The notes under the pieces were generated by a model. That model was not told the DNA's origin. It did no database searches and was given only the letters and a program-made list of their open reading frames with translations. A DNA stretch of 33,857 bases from Deltaproteobacteria bacterium. Lineage in GTDB: Bacteria > Desulfobacterota > Dissulfuribacteria > Dissulfuribacterales > QOAL01. Below are positions 25,664-33,228 of this stretch, piece after piece; the stretch's first letter is position 1, and every line of letters begins with the position of its first letter. The stretch is from positions 1 through 33,857 of the forward strand of contig JAMOVK010000098.1 of NCBI GenBank assembly GCA_027067775.1, in the 5' to 3' direction. Position numbers and translations under genes: made by a program.

Positions 25664-25704
25664 GGCCCCTTTGCCCAATGGATGCAAAGGGGCTATTTTT
25701 GTTT
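25664..25704 (+). terminator. terminator after trpB, abutting the aat start
   Basis: Arms GGCCCCTTTGC (25664-25674) and GCAAAGGGGCT (25684-25694) pair along 11 bp with one G-U and a 9-nt loop. They are followed by ATTTTTGTTT. The T-tract ends 2 nt before the preferred aat ATG at 25706, so it could also act as an attenuator or hide the AAAGGGG ribosome-binding sequence in its 3' arm. Confidence 0.8.
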
Positions 25705-25705
25705 A

Positions 25706-26401
25706 ATGCCCGTCTTTCTTTTAGATACCAGTAGCGTGGAATTTCCTCCTGTGGAATTGGCCAGAGCAGACGGCCTTTTGGCAGTTGGAGGGGATCTGCG
25801 TGCTGAAAGGCTCCTAAGGGCCTATAAGCATGGAATATTTCCATGGTACAATGAAGGCGAGCCTATTTTGTGGTGGTCTCCTGATCCCAGGCTGGTGCTG
25901 TTTCCAAGCAAGTTGCATGTGTCAAGAAGGCTTGCTCGTGTCATACGTCAAAGACGCTTTGATGTTACGTGCAATCTCGAATTCAGAAAGGTCATGGAAC
26001 TGTGTGGTCTTGTCCGTAAGGAAAGGGGAGAAGGTACATGGATAAATCCCCAGATGTTAGATGCCTATTGCCGACTTCATGATCTTGGTTATGGCATAAG
26101 TGTTGAGTCATGGTATCAGGGAGAGCTGGTGGGGGGGCTTTATGGAATCCTCTTTGGGAGTGTATTTTTTGGTGAAAGCATGTTTGCCATAAAGAAAGAG
26201 GCCTCTAAGGTGGCGTTTGTGCACATGGTAAAAGCCTTTTGCCAAAGAGGCCTCAGACTCGTTGACTGTCAAGTGGAAACCGGTCATTTAAAACGATTTG
26301 GGGCACAACTGATTCCACGCAGTCTCTTTAATCAACTGCTTGATAAATGGACCAGGGAGAGTATCAGGAAAGTCTCTCCAGGGCCTCTTCCAATCGATTG
26401 A
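25706..26401 (+). CDS. aat: leucyl/phenylalanyl-tRNA--protein transferase
   Basis: A 231-residue enzyme that adds Leu or Phe to N-terminal Arg/Lys of proteins and so marks them for ClpS/ClpAP (N-degron pathway). The family signature LLRAYKHGIFPWYNEGEPIL is followed by WWSPDPR, then GTWINPQMLDAYCRLH and the catalytic-domain GGLYGILFGSVFFGESMF. The ATG at 25706 places the protein start as in other Aat proteins. An upstream in-frame ATG at 25682 lies in the terminator stem and seems unlikely. The last 38 nt overlap the convergent aminotransferase gene. With Lon and DnaK it extends the proteolysis theme of the region. Confidence 0.93.
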   Translation: MPVFLLDTSSVEFPPVELARADGLLAVGGDLRAERLLRAYKHGIFPWYNEGEPILWWSPDPRLVLFPSKLHVSRRLARVIRQRRFDVTCNLEFRKVMELCGLVRKERGEGTWINPQMLDAYCRLHDLGYGISVESWYQGELVGGLYGILFGSVFFGESMFAIKKEASKVAFVHMVKAFCQRGLRLVDCQVETGHLKRFGAQLIPRSLFNQLLDKWTRESIRKVSPGPLPID

Positions 26402-27569
26402 GCCCTTCGTTTATCTGGGCCTTGTCTGTTGCATAAGAGAATCTTATGAATCTGTCATCTCCAAAGGCTATTCCTGGTACACAGGCAACCTTTGCCTTTT
26501 CAAGCAGATAGTCAGCCAGGTCCAAGGAGCCTTTTATTTCAAAACCATCTGCAGATTTGTTAAAGAATGAAGAGACATCAGGAAACACATAAAAGGCCCC
26601 TTGAGGCATGTTACATTTGATCCCTTTAATGTTGTTGAGCCGCTCTACAATGTAATCTCTGCGTTCCTTAAAGGCCTTGACCATCTCTTTTACACACTCT
26701 TGAGGTCCTGCAAGGGCAGCCAGGGCCGCCTTTTGCGCAATAGAGTTGGGATTGGATGTGCTTTGGCTCTGGATCTTTGTGGCAGCCTTTATGACAGGCT
26801 GGGGCCCGGCAAGATATCCAATACGCCAGCCGGTCATGGCGTATGTCTTTGATACCCCGTTAGCGACTATTATATGCTCTTTTGCCTCTGGGAAGACAGA
26901 GACCGGATTTTCCGGGCTTTTCCCATCAAAGCGGATCTCATCGTATATGTCATCGCTAATGATATAGAAACCCTTTTCTACAGCCATTTGTGCAAGGGCC
27001 TTAAGGGTGTCTGCGCTGTAGACCGCCCCTGTAGGATTTGAGGGGCTGTTGATTATAAGTGCCCTTGTTTTGTCATTTATCAGGGAAGAAAGCTCGTCAA
27101 GGTCGATATCGAAATCCTTTTCCGGCCTTGAAGACAAAAGCACGGGACGTCCTCCTGCAAGTTCTACCATTGCAGGATAGGAAACCCAGTAGGGAACAGG
27201 AATGATTACTTCAGTGCCGGGATCCACGATAGCCTGTAGGCAGTTGTAGAGGCCCTGTTTGCCTCCTGTTGAGACAACTATTTGATCAGGCTCATATCCT
27301 ACATTGTAGTCTCTTTTCAGCTTGTCAATTATGGCCTGTCTCAATTCCAATATTCCGGCAACTGGTGTATATTTGGTGAACCCGTCTTTGATGGCCTTTA
27401 TGGCTGCTTCCTTAATGTGATCCGGGGTATCAAAATCCGGCTCCCCTGCTGAAAGGTTGATTATGTCTGCCCCCTGGGCCTTAAGGGCCTTGGCCTTTGC
27501 ATCTACGGCCAGGGTGGGGGAAGGTTTAAGGTTTACGACTCTTTGTGCAAGCGGGGTGGTCCAACTCAT
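26364..27569 (-). CDS. class I aspartate/prephenate-type aminotransferase
   Basis: A 401-residue PLP aminotransferase of the thermostable AspC/AAT-I gamma type. K241 in NGVSKTYAMTGWRIGY forms the Schiff base. SAGEPDFDTPDHI is the substrate-side loop, SPSNPTGAVYS binds the cofactor, and ISDDIYDEIRFDG carries the pyridine-N Asp. It most probably moves amino groups between glutamate and oxaloacetate; prephenate or other keto acids remain possible. AGGAGG lies 5 nt before ATG. It follows truA by 70 nt on the same strand, and its 3' end overlaps the 3' end of aat by 38 bp in the opposite direction. Confidence 0.93.
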   Translation of the reverse strand: MSWTTPLAQRVVNLKPSPTLAVDAKAKALKAQGADIINLSAGEPDFDTPDHIKEAAIKAIKDGFTKYTPVAGILELRQAIIDKLKRDYNVGYEPDQIVVSTGGKQGLYNCLQAIVDPGTEVIIPVPYWVSYPAMVELAGGRPVLLSSRPEKDFDIDLDELSSLINDKTRALIINSPSNPTGAVYSADTLKALAQMAVEKGFYIISDDIYDEIRFDGKSPENPVSVFPEAKEHIIVANGVSKTYAMTGWRIGYLAGPQPVIKAATKIQSQSTSNPNSIAQKAALAALAGPQECVKEMVKAFKERRDYIVERLNNIKGIKCNMPQGAFYVFPDVSSFFNKSADGFEIKGSLDLADYLLEKAKVACVPGIAFGDDRFIRFSYATDKAQINEGLNRLEEALERLS

Positions 27570-27639
27570 TTGTTCCTCCTAAAAGCTGGTGAAAGTATTA
27601 TGATCTTTTACTAAAGAGGTGCTGTTTGTACAATATTTT

Positions 27640-28446
27640 TTAACGGCAATCCGGATAGTCCACCTTTACCAAATACAGCCCACAGGCAGGAGCAGTTGGC
27701 GGGGCCTTTGTTCTGTCTCTTGCTTTAAGGACCTGTTTCGTATGGTGCCAGGCTAGTCTGCCTGTTCCCATCTCTTTTAGAAGGCCTGCAATGTTGCGAA
27801 CCATGTATTTTAGGAATCCGTTTGCCGAGATGGTGATCTGGAATTCATCTACTTGAAAAGGGAGGTATTCCGGGCAACTGGTCTTCACAACCTCTAAACG
27901 GGTTACAGTACGAATAGCGGATTTTATGCTGGTTCCAGAGGCCATAAAAGAGGAAAAATCGTGTTCTCCAATCAGCAACCCTGCTGCCCTCTTCATTTTT
28001 TCCACATTAAGTGAAGTGTTTATACGCCAGGCCCTGTTGTGTACAAGGGGCAACCGGGTAGCGCATGTAACCATTCTATACCGATAGGTCTTTGAACAGG
28101 CACTTTTTCTCGAATGAAACCATTGCGGAACCTCTGAAACAGAAAGGATGGCAATATCCTTGGGAAGCAGGCTGTTTAGTCCCTTTTTAAAGCCTTCCAG
28201 GGGAATGGTACTCGAGGTAAAAAAGTTTGCAGTCTGACATAAGGCATGGACTCCAGCGTCTGTACGTCCTGACCCTATCAGATTAATGCTCTCTCTTGTC
28301 ATGGTTTCAATGGCGCTTTCAACAGTTTCTTGAACAGTTGGAACTCCCTTCTGTTTTTGCCATCCACAGTAGTTGGTTCCCTCATAGCTTAAATCAATTT
28401 TTATGTTTCTCTGTTTTTCATGCATGGAACCTAAGAAAAAACGCAT
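27640..28446 (-). CDS. truA: tRNA pseudouridine(38-40) synthase
   Basis: A 268-residue enzyme that isomerises uridines 38-40 in tRNA anticodon arms. The catalytic Asp is D63 in GSGRTDAGVHA. The flanking motifs IDLSYEGTNYCGWQKQ and KTYRYRMV are present, as is NGFLKYMVRNIAGLL near the C-terminus. The length matches the family. The first ATG (28446) and an ATG at 28425 (7 residues shorter) both have poor ribosome-binding sites, so the exact start is open. It is divergent from the NrfD gene and upstream of the aminotransferase gene on the same strand. Confidence 0.95.
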   Translation of the reverse strand: MRFFLGSMHEKQRNIKIDLSYEGTNYCGWQKQKGVPTVQETVESAIETMTRESINLIGSGRTDAGVHALCQTANFFTSSTIPLEGFKKGLNSLLPKDIAILSVSEVPQWFHSRKSACSKTYRYRMVTCATRLPLVHNRAWRINTSLNVEKMKRAAGLLIGEHDFSSFMASGTSIKSAIRTVTRLEVVKTSCPEYLPFQVDEFQITISANGFLKYMVRNIAGLLKEMGTGRLAWHHTKQVLKARDRTKAPPTAPACGLYLVKVDYPDCR

Positions 28447-28554
28447 CTAAAGGATTTGCAATAAGAATTTACAAAGTAGGAATCAGAACGCTTGAGCGGA
28501 ATTTTTTTATTATCCTAGTCAGTTATGGAATTTTTAAAAAATTACCAGGAAAAT

Positions 28555-28585
28555 ACTTGACAATTTTAATTGTCAAGTTTATTTA
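28555..28585 (+). promoter_or_regulatory. 24-bp palindrome overlapping a promoter upstream of the NrfD gene
   Basis: Perfect 11-bp arms ACTTGACAATT (28555-28565) and AATTGTCAAGT (28568-28578) are separated by TT. The left arm contains a perfect TTGACA -35 (28557-28562). TATTTA follows at 17-nt spacing (28580-28585) as a weak -10. The ends CTTGACA...TGTCAAG resemble the HAIR element (CTTGAGT-N7-ACTCAAG) bound by HspR-type MerR proteins, with an 8-nt spacer here. A MerR-family gene lies just downstream of the NrfD gene. Confidence 0.65.
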
Positions 28586-28638
28586 CAAGATATTATTCAC
28601 TTCTTGCCATATCATTCACAAAGGAGGGAGTTTCTAAA

Positions 28639-29832
28639 ATGAATGAACCAGCCGTCAGCTCGTTAACTGCAGGGAAGGCCCTGCCGGTTGTAAGTTCTAG
28701 GGCTTACAATGCAAGCATTGTCTTTTTTGCCTTTATGGCAGCCGTGGGTGTGGCCTTTGGTCTTCATGCCATGTATGTAGGTCACGAGGCGGTGTACAAC
28801 TGTACTAGGGAAATCCCTTGGGGGCTTCTCATTGCCACCTATGTGTTTTTTGTGGTCACGTCAACCGGTCTTTGCATAGTTTCATCCCTGGGGCATGTGT
28901 TTGGCTTTGAAAGCTTTGTTCCTGTAGCCAAAAGAGCTGTATTCCTGTCGATAGCAACCATTGTCAGCGGTTTCATAGTTATTGCCTTTGAAATAGAGAA
29001 CCCTTGGCGCATGGCCATATACAACATGATTTCTCCCAATTTTACGTCCAATATCTGGTGGATGGGAACTCTTTACGGTATATATCTCTTCTTCATGGCC
29101 GTGGAATTTGCCATGCTCCAGATGAACAGGCACAAGACTGCAGCGCTGCTTGGACTTCTTGGCGTGCTCTCTGGCATTGCTGCCCACAGCAACCTTGGGG
29201 CAGTGTTTGGTCTGCTTAATGCCAGGGAGTTCTGGCATGGTCCATACATGCCCATATACTTTATCACCTCTGCTGCAATGTCTGGCTGTGCTGCCGTACT
29301 TCTTTTTACATACATTGCCTACAAGACAAACGGCTGGAAGATGAGCGACAGGCTCAAGGGTTCCCTTAGGGCCGTTGCGTATACGGGTGCATTTCTTATG
29401 GCCACTCTAATATTTTTTGACATCTGGAAGGTTATCTCTGGTATTGCAGGTCATCCTCCAGGAAAGTATGAGGCAACAATGGCCCTTATAAAAGGCCCTT
29501 ATGCCTTCAACTTTTGGATTGGTGAGGTGCTCATGGGCATGGTCCTGCCTTTTGCGATAATCCTTGGAACAAGGGGAAGGAGCGTGCCAGCGCTTTTTGT
29601 TGCAGGTCTGCTTTGCGTGATCGGAATATTTTTTATGCGCTATGACCTTGTCCTTGTGGGTGAGATTGTAAATCCCTTTCATGAATATGGTGTTCTAGAT
29701 TTTCCTCTCTATTTAAGTTACGTGCCAAGCCTTCATGAAATTATGATTACCATAGGAGGCTTAAGCTTCTGCGCCATGGCCTTTCTCATGGGGGAGAAAA
29801 TGTTCAAGGGGCATCTGGCAGAGGATCATTAG
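28639..29832 (+). CDS. NrfD/PsrC-family quinone-interacting integral membrane protein
   Basis: A 397-residue polytopic protein with about nine to ten hydrophobic helices across its whole length. It starts after a short cytoplasmic tail at YNASIVFFAFMAAVGVAFGL. REIPWGLLIATYVFFVVTST near residues 56-75 is the NrfD-like block. Such proteins move electrons between menaquinol and a periplasmic Fe-S/cytochrome partner, sometimes with proton transfer. AAGGAGGG at 28621-28628 supports the ATG at 28639. Unusually, no Fe-S or catalytic subunit sits beside it. The best partner candidate in the window is the Tat-exported Fe-S protein at 14359. It is followed by a hairpin and a MerR regulator. Control is probably through the palindrome at 28555. 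Confidence 0.9.
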   Translation: MNEPAVSSLTAGKALPVVSSRAYNASIVFFAFMAAVGVAFGLHAMYVGHEAVYNCTREIPWGLLIATYVFFVVTSTGLCIVSSLGHVFGFESFVPVAKRAVFLSIATIVSGFIVIAFEIENPWRMAIYNMISPNFTSNIWWMGTLYGIYLFFMAVEFAMLQMNRHKTAALLGLLGVLSGIAAHSNLGAVFGLLNAREFWHGPYMPIYFITSAAMSGCAAVLLFTYIAYKTNGWKMSDRLKGSLRAVAYTGAFLMATLIFFDIWKVISGIAGHPPGKYEATMALIKGPYAFNFWIGEVLMGMVLPFAIILGTRGRSVPALFVAGLLCVIGIFFMRYDLVLVGEIVNPFHEYGVLDFPLYLSYVPSLHEIMITIGGLSFCAMAFLMGEKMFKGHLAEDH

Positions 29833-29880
29833 AGCAATACTTGAAAATAAATCTTTGTAGTTGGACATAGGACACAGACC

Positions 29881-29903
29881 GGGCCTGTCATTTTGGCAGG
29901 CCC
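29881..29903. repeat. hairpin between the NrfD and MerR genes
   Basis: A 10-bp stem with a TTT triloop: GGGCCTGTCA (29881-29890) pairs with TGGCAGGCCC (29894-29903), with one G-U. There is no T-tract on the plus strand. It may stabilise the upstream mRNA or weakly terminate. It argues against a MerR start upstream of it (TTG at 29861). Confidence 0.55.
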
Positions 29904-29926
29904 ACCAATTTATTGCGATTTGGTCC

Positions 29927-30322
29927 ATGACCCAGAGAAGAACAAGGCGCAAAAGAGGAGCACTGCCGGACCGGTTGCTCCCAGTTTATCCCATAGGGGT
30001 CGCAGCCAAGCTGCTGGATATTCATCCCAGGACACTCAGGCTTTACGAGGCCGAGGGCCTCCTGTCGCCTCACTACAAGGGTGGCCGCCGTATCTTTTCC
30101 CAGAGTGATATCCAGTGGGTTTCCTGCCTACGTTCCATAATCCACGATGAAGGAATAAGCATTCCTGGCATAAAGCGGCTCTTGAAGTATGAACCTTGCT
30201 GGATGATCCTGAATTGTCCAAGGGAGGTGTATGAGACTTGCGAGGCAAAGGTTGATCGGACAGAGGGCCCTTTCGGCAATCTTCTGTGTCAAGGTTGCGG
30301 ACAGAAGCTTGTGGAAAAGTAG
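29927..30322 (+). CDS. MerR-family regulator with a Cys-rich C-terminus
   Basis: A 131-residue DNA-binding protein. The MerR/HspR-like winged helix is YPIGVAAKLLDIHPRTLRLY (21-40), followed by EAEGLLSPHYKGGRRIFSQ and a recognition-wing/dimer helix to RLLKYEPCW. The C-terminal part contains CW, LNC, ETC and LCQGCG, which could bind a metal or Fe-S cluster or sense redox state. I start at the ATG at 29927 although it lacks a good ribosome-binding site. A TTG at 29861 would include the intergenic hairpin. The basic QRRTRRKR leader is odd. Position suggests that it controls the NrfD gene, whose promoter carries a HspR-like palindrome. Confidence 0.82.
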   Translation: MTQRRTRRKRGALPDRLLPVYPIGVAAKLLDIHPRTLRLYEAEGLLSPHYKGGRRIFSQSDIQWVSCLRSIIHDEGISIPGIKRLLKYEPCWMILNCPREVYETCEAKVDRTEGPFGNLLCQGCGQKLVEK

Positions 30323-30344
30323 AAACCGGCTGTCTTTCACTGGT

Positions 30345-32387
30345 TCAGACAGGCATAAACTCCTCTTCCTTTATCTTGTATTGGGCTATCTTGCGTCTAA
30401 GGGTATCTTTTGAAATGCCAAGCTCACGGCATGTAGCCATTCTTTTCCCTTGGTTTTTTCTAAGGGCATTGACTATTGCCATTCTTTCAATCTCCTTAAG
30501 ACTCATTGGCCTGTTAAACGGAAGGACTTCAGGAGAAACATTGGCTTCGTCTCTGTTTGAAAATGGTTCCGGCAGATGTTCCGGCATGATTAGCCCACCG
30601 TGACACAAGATAAAGGCATATTCTATTATGTTTTCAAGTTCCCTGATGTTGCCCGGGTAGTCGTATTTCATAAGCAGATCCAGTGCCTCATCAGATATGC
30701 CAGATACGTCCTTTCCCTTTTCAACATTGAATTTCTGAATAAAGTGGTCGACAAGGAGTGGAACATCCACCAACCTTTCCCGTAGCGGAGGCAGGATTAT
30801 CTTTACCACGTTAAGCCTGTAGTAGAGGTCTTCCCTGAACTTTTCTTCTCTTACAAGGGCCTGCAGGTCCTTGTTGGTGGCTGCTATTATCCTCACGTCT
30901 GCCTTTACAGGCTTGTTTGAGCCAAGGGGCTCATAAACCTTGCTTTGAATCACGCGTAAAAGTTTGACCTGGAGTGCAGGAGAGATGTCCCCGATCTCAT
31001 CCAGAAAGAGGGTACCCTTTTCTGCTGCTGCAAATCTTCCCTCTTTGTCTTGTTTGGCATCGGTAAAGGCCCCTTTCTTGTATCCAAAAAGCTCTGATTC
31101 TAAAAGGGTGTCTGGCAAGGCCCCACAGTTTACTGCCACAAAGGGTCCTCGCCTTCTCTTGCTAAAGTTGTGCAGGGCCCTGGCAATAAGTTCCTTTCCA
31201 GTTCCGCTTTCTCCAAGTACCAGCACGTTGCTGTCACTCATGGCGATCTCAGGAAGGATATCAAAGATTTTCTGCATCTGGGGGCTCTTGCTAATTATGT
31301 CGCCAAGGGTGAAACGTCCTGTTAACCGTTTTCTAAGCTGGTCTATTTCCCGAAGATCCCTAAAAGTTTCCACGCCTCCAATGATGTTTCCCTCTGAATC
31401 TAAGAGAGGGGCTGTACTGATGCTGATAGGAACCGATTCTCCATTGACCCGTTTTATAGTGACCCGTTTGTTGGCCACCCTCTTGCCCATTCTTATACTC
31501 ATGGCCAGGGCACAGGCCTGGCCGCAAAGGCTGGATTGAAACACTTCCCTGCACTGTCTCCCAATGGCTTGGGCCGCAGACATGCCTGTTATTTCCTCAG
31601 CTGCCCTGTTGAAAGATGTGATACGCCAGTACCTGTCTACAGTGAATACCCCGTCACCAATACTGTCCAAGATGATTTCGTGTTCTACCTGGTCCGTTAT
31701 ATCCCTAAAAACCTCGACTCCGCCCTTTACCTCACCAGTGATATCTATAAAAGGCGATGCGCTTATTGATATGGGAATCGTATGACCAGACTTGGTCTTA
31801 ACAAAGACCCTGCGTCCTGTAAAAGGTCTTTTTTCCTTTATGGCCCTGGCAAGAATACAGTCTGAAGAGCAGATAGGTGTCTTGAATATTTCCCGACAGG
31901 ATCTGCCAATGACCTCTTTTTTCTGCCACCCCGTAATGAATTCTGCGGCCTTGTTAAATTCTATTATTTTCCACTCCCTGTTTACAATAAAAACTCCATC
32001 ACCTATGTTGTCCAGGATCGGAGCGCCTACAAAATCATCACCTTCAAAACGGATGGATATGGCGACCCAGTCATTTTCTCCCTTTTCGTTGGTGCTTAGA
32101 AGGGCTGTCACGATAGCCGTCCTGTAAGTGGAATCTTTCAAAAGGAAACGATAGTTAAAGAGGCTTTGTCCCTTTTCCAAGAGAGGAACGAGTTCAATCA
32201 GTGGAGATAGAATGGTTTTGGACAAGAGCTCTTCAAGCCTTTTACCAGTCATTTCACCCGGATCTATTGAAAGAATTTCATTAAAAGGGCCGCTAACCTT
32301 CTGTATAACCCAGCTTCCATCGAGAAGGATGGTGAGCCGTTTCAGATTGTTAGTTTTGATGGGCGTAATTATCTGCGTTCCAGGCAT
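30345..32387 (-). CDS. sigma-54-dependent transcription activator with tandem PAS domains
   Basis: A 680-residue enhancer-binding protein. The N-terminal sensory part has a degenerate PAS-like segment (about 15-115) and two PAS domains (about 123-232 and 237-345). Both PAS domains carry cysteines with the same spacing: C164-x8-C173-x3-C177 and C279-x8-C288-x3-C292. The AAA+ domain has Walker A GESGTGKE (392-399), Walker B GTLFLDEIGD (458-467) and RLNVVKIILPPLRER. The sigma-54 contact loop reads GAFTDA (439-444) instead of the usual GAFTGA. A Fis-type helix-turn-helix ends the protein (ATCRELGISKDTLRRKI). It has no receiver domain, so it senses directly, perhaps redox or a ligand. Its target is unknown; I find no clear sigma-54 promoter in the window. 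Confidence 0.95.
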   Translation of the reverse strand: MPGTQIITPIKTNNLKRLTILLDGSWVIQKVSGPFNEILSIDPGEMTGKRLEELLSKTILSPLIELVPLLEKGQSLFNYRFLLKDSTYRTAIVTALLSTNEKGENDWVAISIRFEGDDFVGAPILDNIGDGVFIVNREWKIIEFNKAAEFITGWQKKEVIGRSCREIFKTPICSSDCILARAIKEKRPFTGRRVFVKTKSGHTIPISISASPFIDITGEVKGGVEVFRDITDQVEHEIILDSIGDGVFTVDRYWRITSFNRAAEEITGMSAAQAIGRQCREVFQSSLCGQACALAMSIRMGKRVANKRVTIKRVNGESVPISISTAPLLDSEGNIIGGVETFRDLREIDQLRKRLTGRFTLGDIISKSPQMQKIFDILPEIAMSDSNVLVLGESGTGKELIARALHNFSKRRRGPFVAVNCGALPDTLLESELFGYKKGAFTDAKQDKEGRFAAAEKGTLFLDEIGDISPALQVKLLRVIQSKVYEPLGSNKPVKADVRIIAATNKDLQALVREEKFREDLYYRLNVVKIILPPLRERLVDVPLLVDHFIQKFNVEKGKDVSGISDEALDLLMKYDYPGNIRELENIIEYAFILCHGGLIMPEHLPEPFSNRDEANVSPEVLPFNRPMSLKEIERMAIVNALRKNQGKRMATCRELGISKDTLRRKIAQYKIKEEEFMPV

Positions 32388-32418
32388 TATTCTTTAACAT
32401 TAGAATTTACAGGTTTAC

Positions 32419-33162
32419 TTAAATATAATTGCCAGGCGTGGAAATGCCAATAGAAGAAAGGGCAAATAGGTTTTCCAGGATATGGGCCAGGATATGCTGG
32501 TCAGAGCAAAGGGCCCTGAATTTTACCTGATCGACTAGCACGGATTTTATCCCTATGTTCAAGAACCTTGGTCCTTTTCCGTAGTCGAACTCTACCTCTA
32601 CAAAATAGGTCTTAACCCCTGGAAGAAGGGTGGAATGATTGATTTTGTAGTTTCCGCAAAAACCAGACAGGCCTTGGAGACCCTGTGCAAGGATCTCGTC
32701 TTTGTCTCCAATAAGGTCCATCTCGTTTTCAAGCGTCTGAAAGAGCCGTTCCGCCTCTTTTTCTACCTCCAAGCCATAAATGAATCTTCTGTCATAATTT
32801 AGGTTGATCCATTCATAAAGTCTTAGAAGAAGCACTGTTGCAGTGTAGACAGGATCAGCCACTCGTTTTGATGATGGAGAGTCAGTGATAAGGATCTCTG
32901 ATAAAACCGTGAGCCAGTTGGCTACCGTATCTGGAAGGCGGTCTTTGAGGCCTTTTTCCTGCTCCTGGTTTGTCAGCCTGTCGACACCCTCCTCATGGCA
33001 AAGTCTAGCAAAAAAATCAAGAAACAGGGGGTTCAGGTATTTGGGAAGTGCCTGAATCAAAGTCTGATCTGAAGAAAGCGCTGCCTCAAGCGCTTCTCTT
33101 ACATGACCGTCTGTTGCAGGATCAAGCAGTTCCATCTTCTTTTTTAAAATGACAGGTTCCAT
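32419..33162 (-). CDS. protein of unknown function
   Basis: A 247-residue soluble protein with no signal peptide or membrane helix. The N-terminal two thirds look helical (VREALEAALSSDQTLIQAL, VANWLTVLSEILI, TATVLLLRLYEWI). The last third is beta-rich (VKTYFVEVEFDYGKGPRFLN). Only three Cys occur, with no metal motif. I start at the ATG at 33162. A longer frame from 33192 would begin inside the terminator of the cytochrome gene. It lies 31 nt upstream of the sigma-54 activator on the same strand and is probably co-transcribed with it. No family is recognised. Confidence 0.8.
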   Translation of the reverse strand: MEPVILKKKMELLDPATDGHVREALEAALSSDQTLIQALPKYLNPLFLDFFARLCHEEGVDRLTNQEQEKGLKDRLPDTVANWLTVLSEILITDSPSSKRVADPVYTATVLLLRLYEWINLNYDRRFIYGLEVEKEAERLFQTLENEMDLIGDKDEILAQGLQGLSGFCGNYKINHSTLLPGVKTYFVEVEFDYGKGPRFLNIGIKSVLVDQVKFRALCSDQHILAHILENLFALSSIGISTPGNYI

Positions 33163-33173
33163 ATCAGATTCCC

Positions 33174-33205
33174 AAAAAAAAAGGCCTGCCATTTTGGCAG
33201 ACCTT
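33174..33205 (-). terminator. rho-independent terminator of the tetraheme cytochrome gene
   Basis: Arms AAGGCCTGCCA (33181-33191) and TGGCAGACCTT (33195-33205) pair with one mismatch around a TTT loop. They are followed on the minus strand by nine T (33182-33174). The stem sequence resembles that of the hairpin at 29881-29903. Confidence 0.9.
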
Positions 33206-33228
33206 GTATCTAATAAGATAAAATATCT

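Noticed and set aside
28555-28578. HcpR-type (TTGAC-N4-GTCAA) operator.
   Set aside because: The spacing between TTGAC and GTCAA is 10 nt rather than 4.
30330-30352. CTGTCT/AGACAG hairpin between the convergent MerR and sigma-54 activator genes as a terminator.
   Set aside because: The stem is only 6 bp uninterrupted, the loop is 11 nt and no T-tract follows on either strand.
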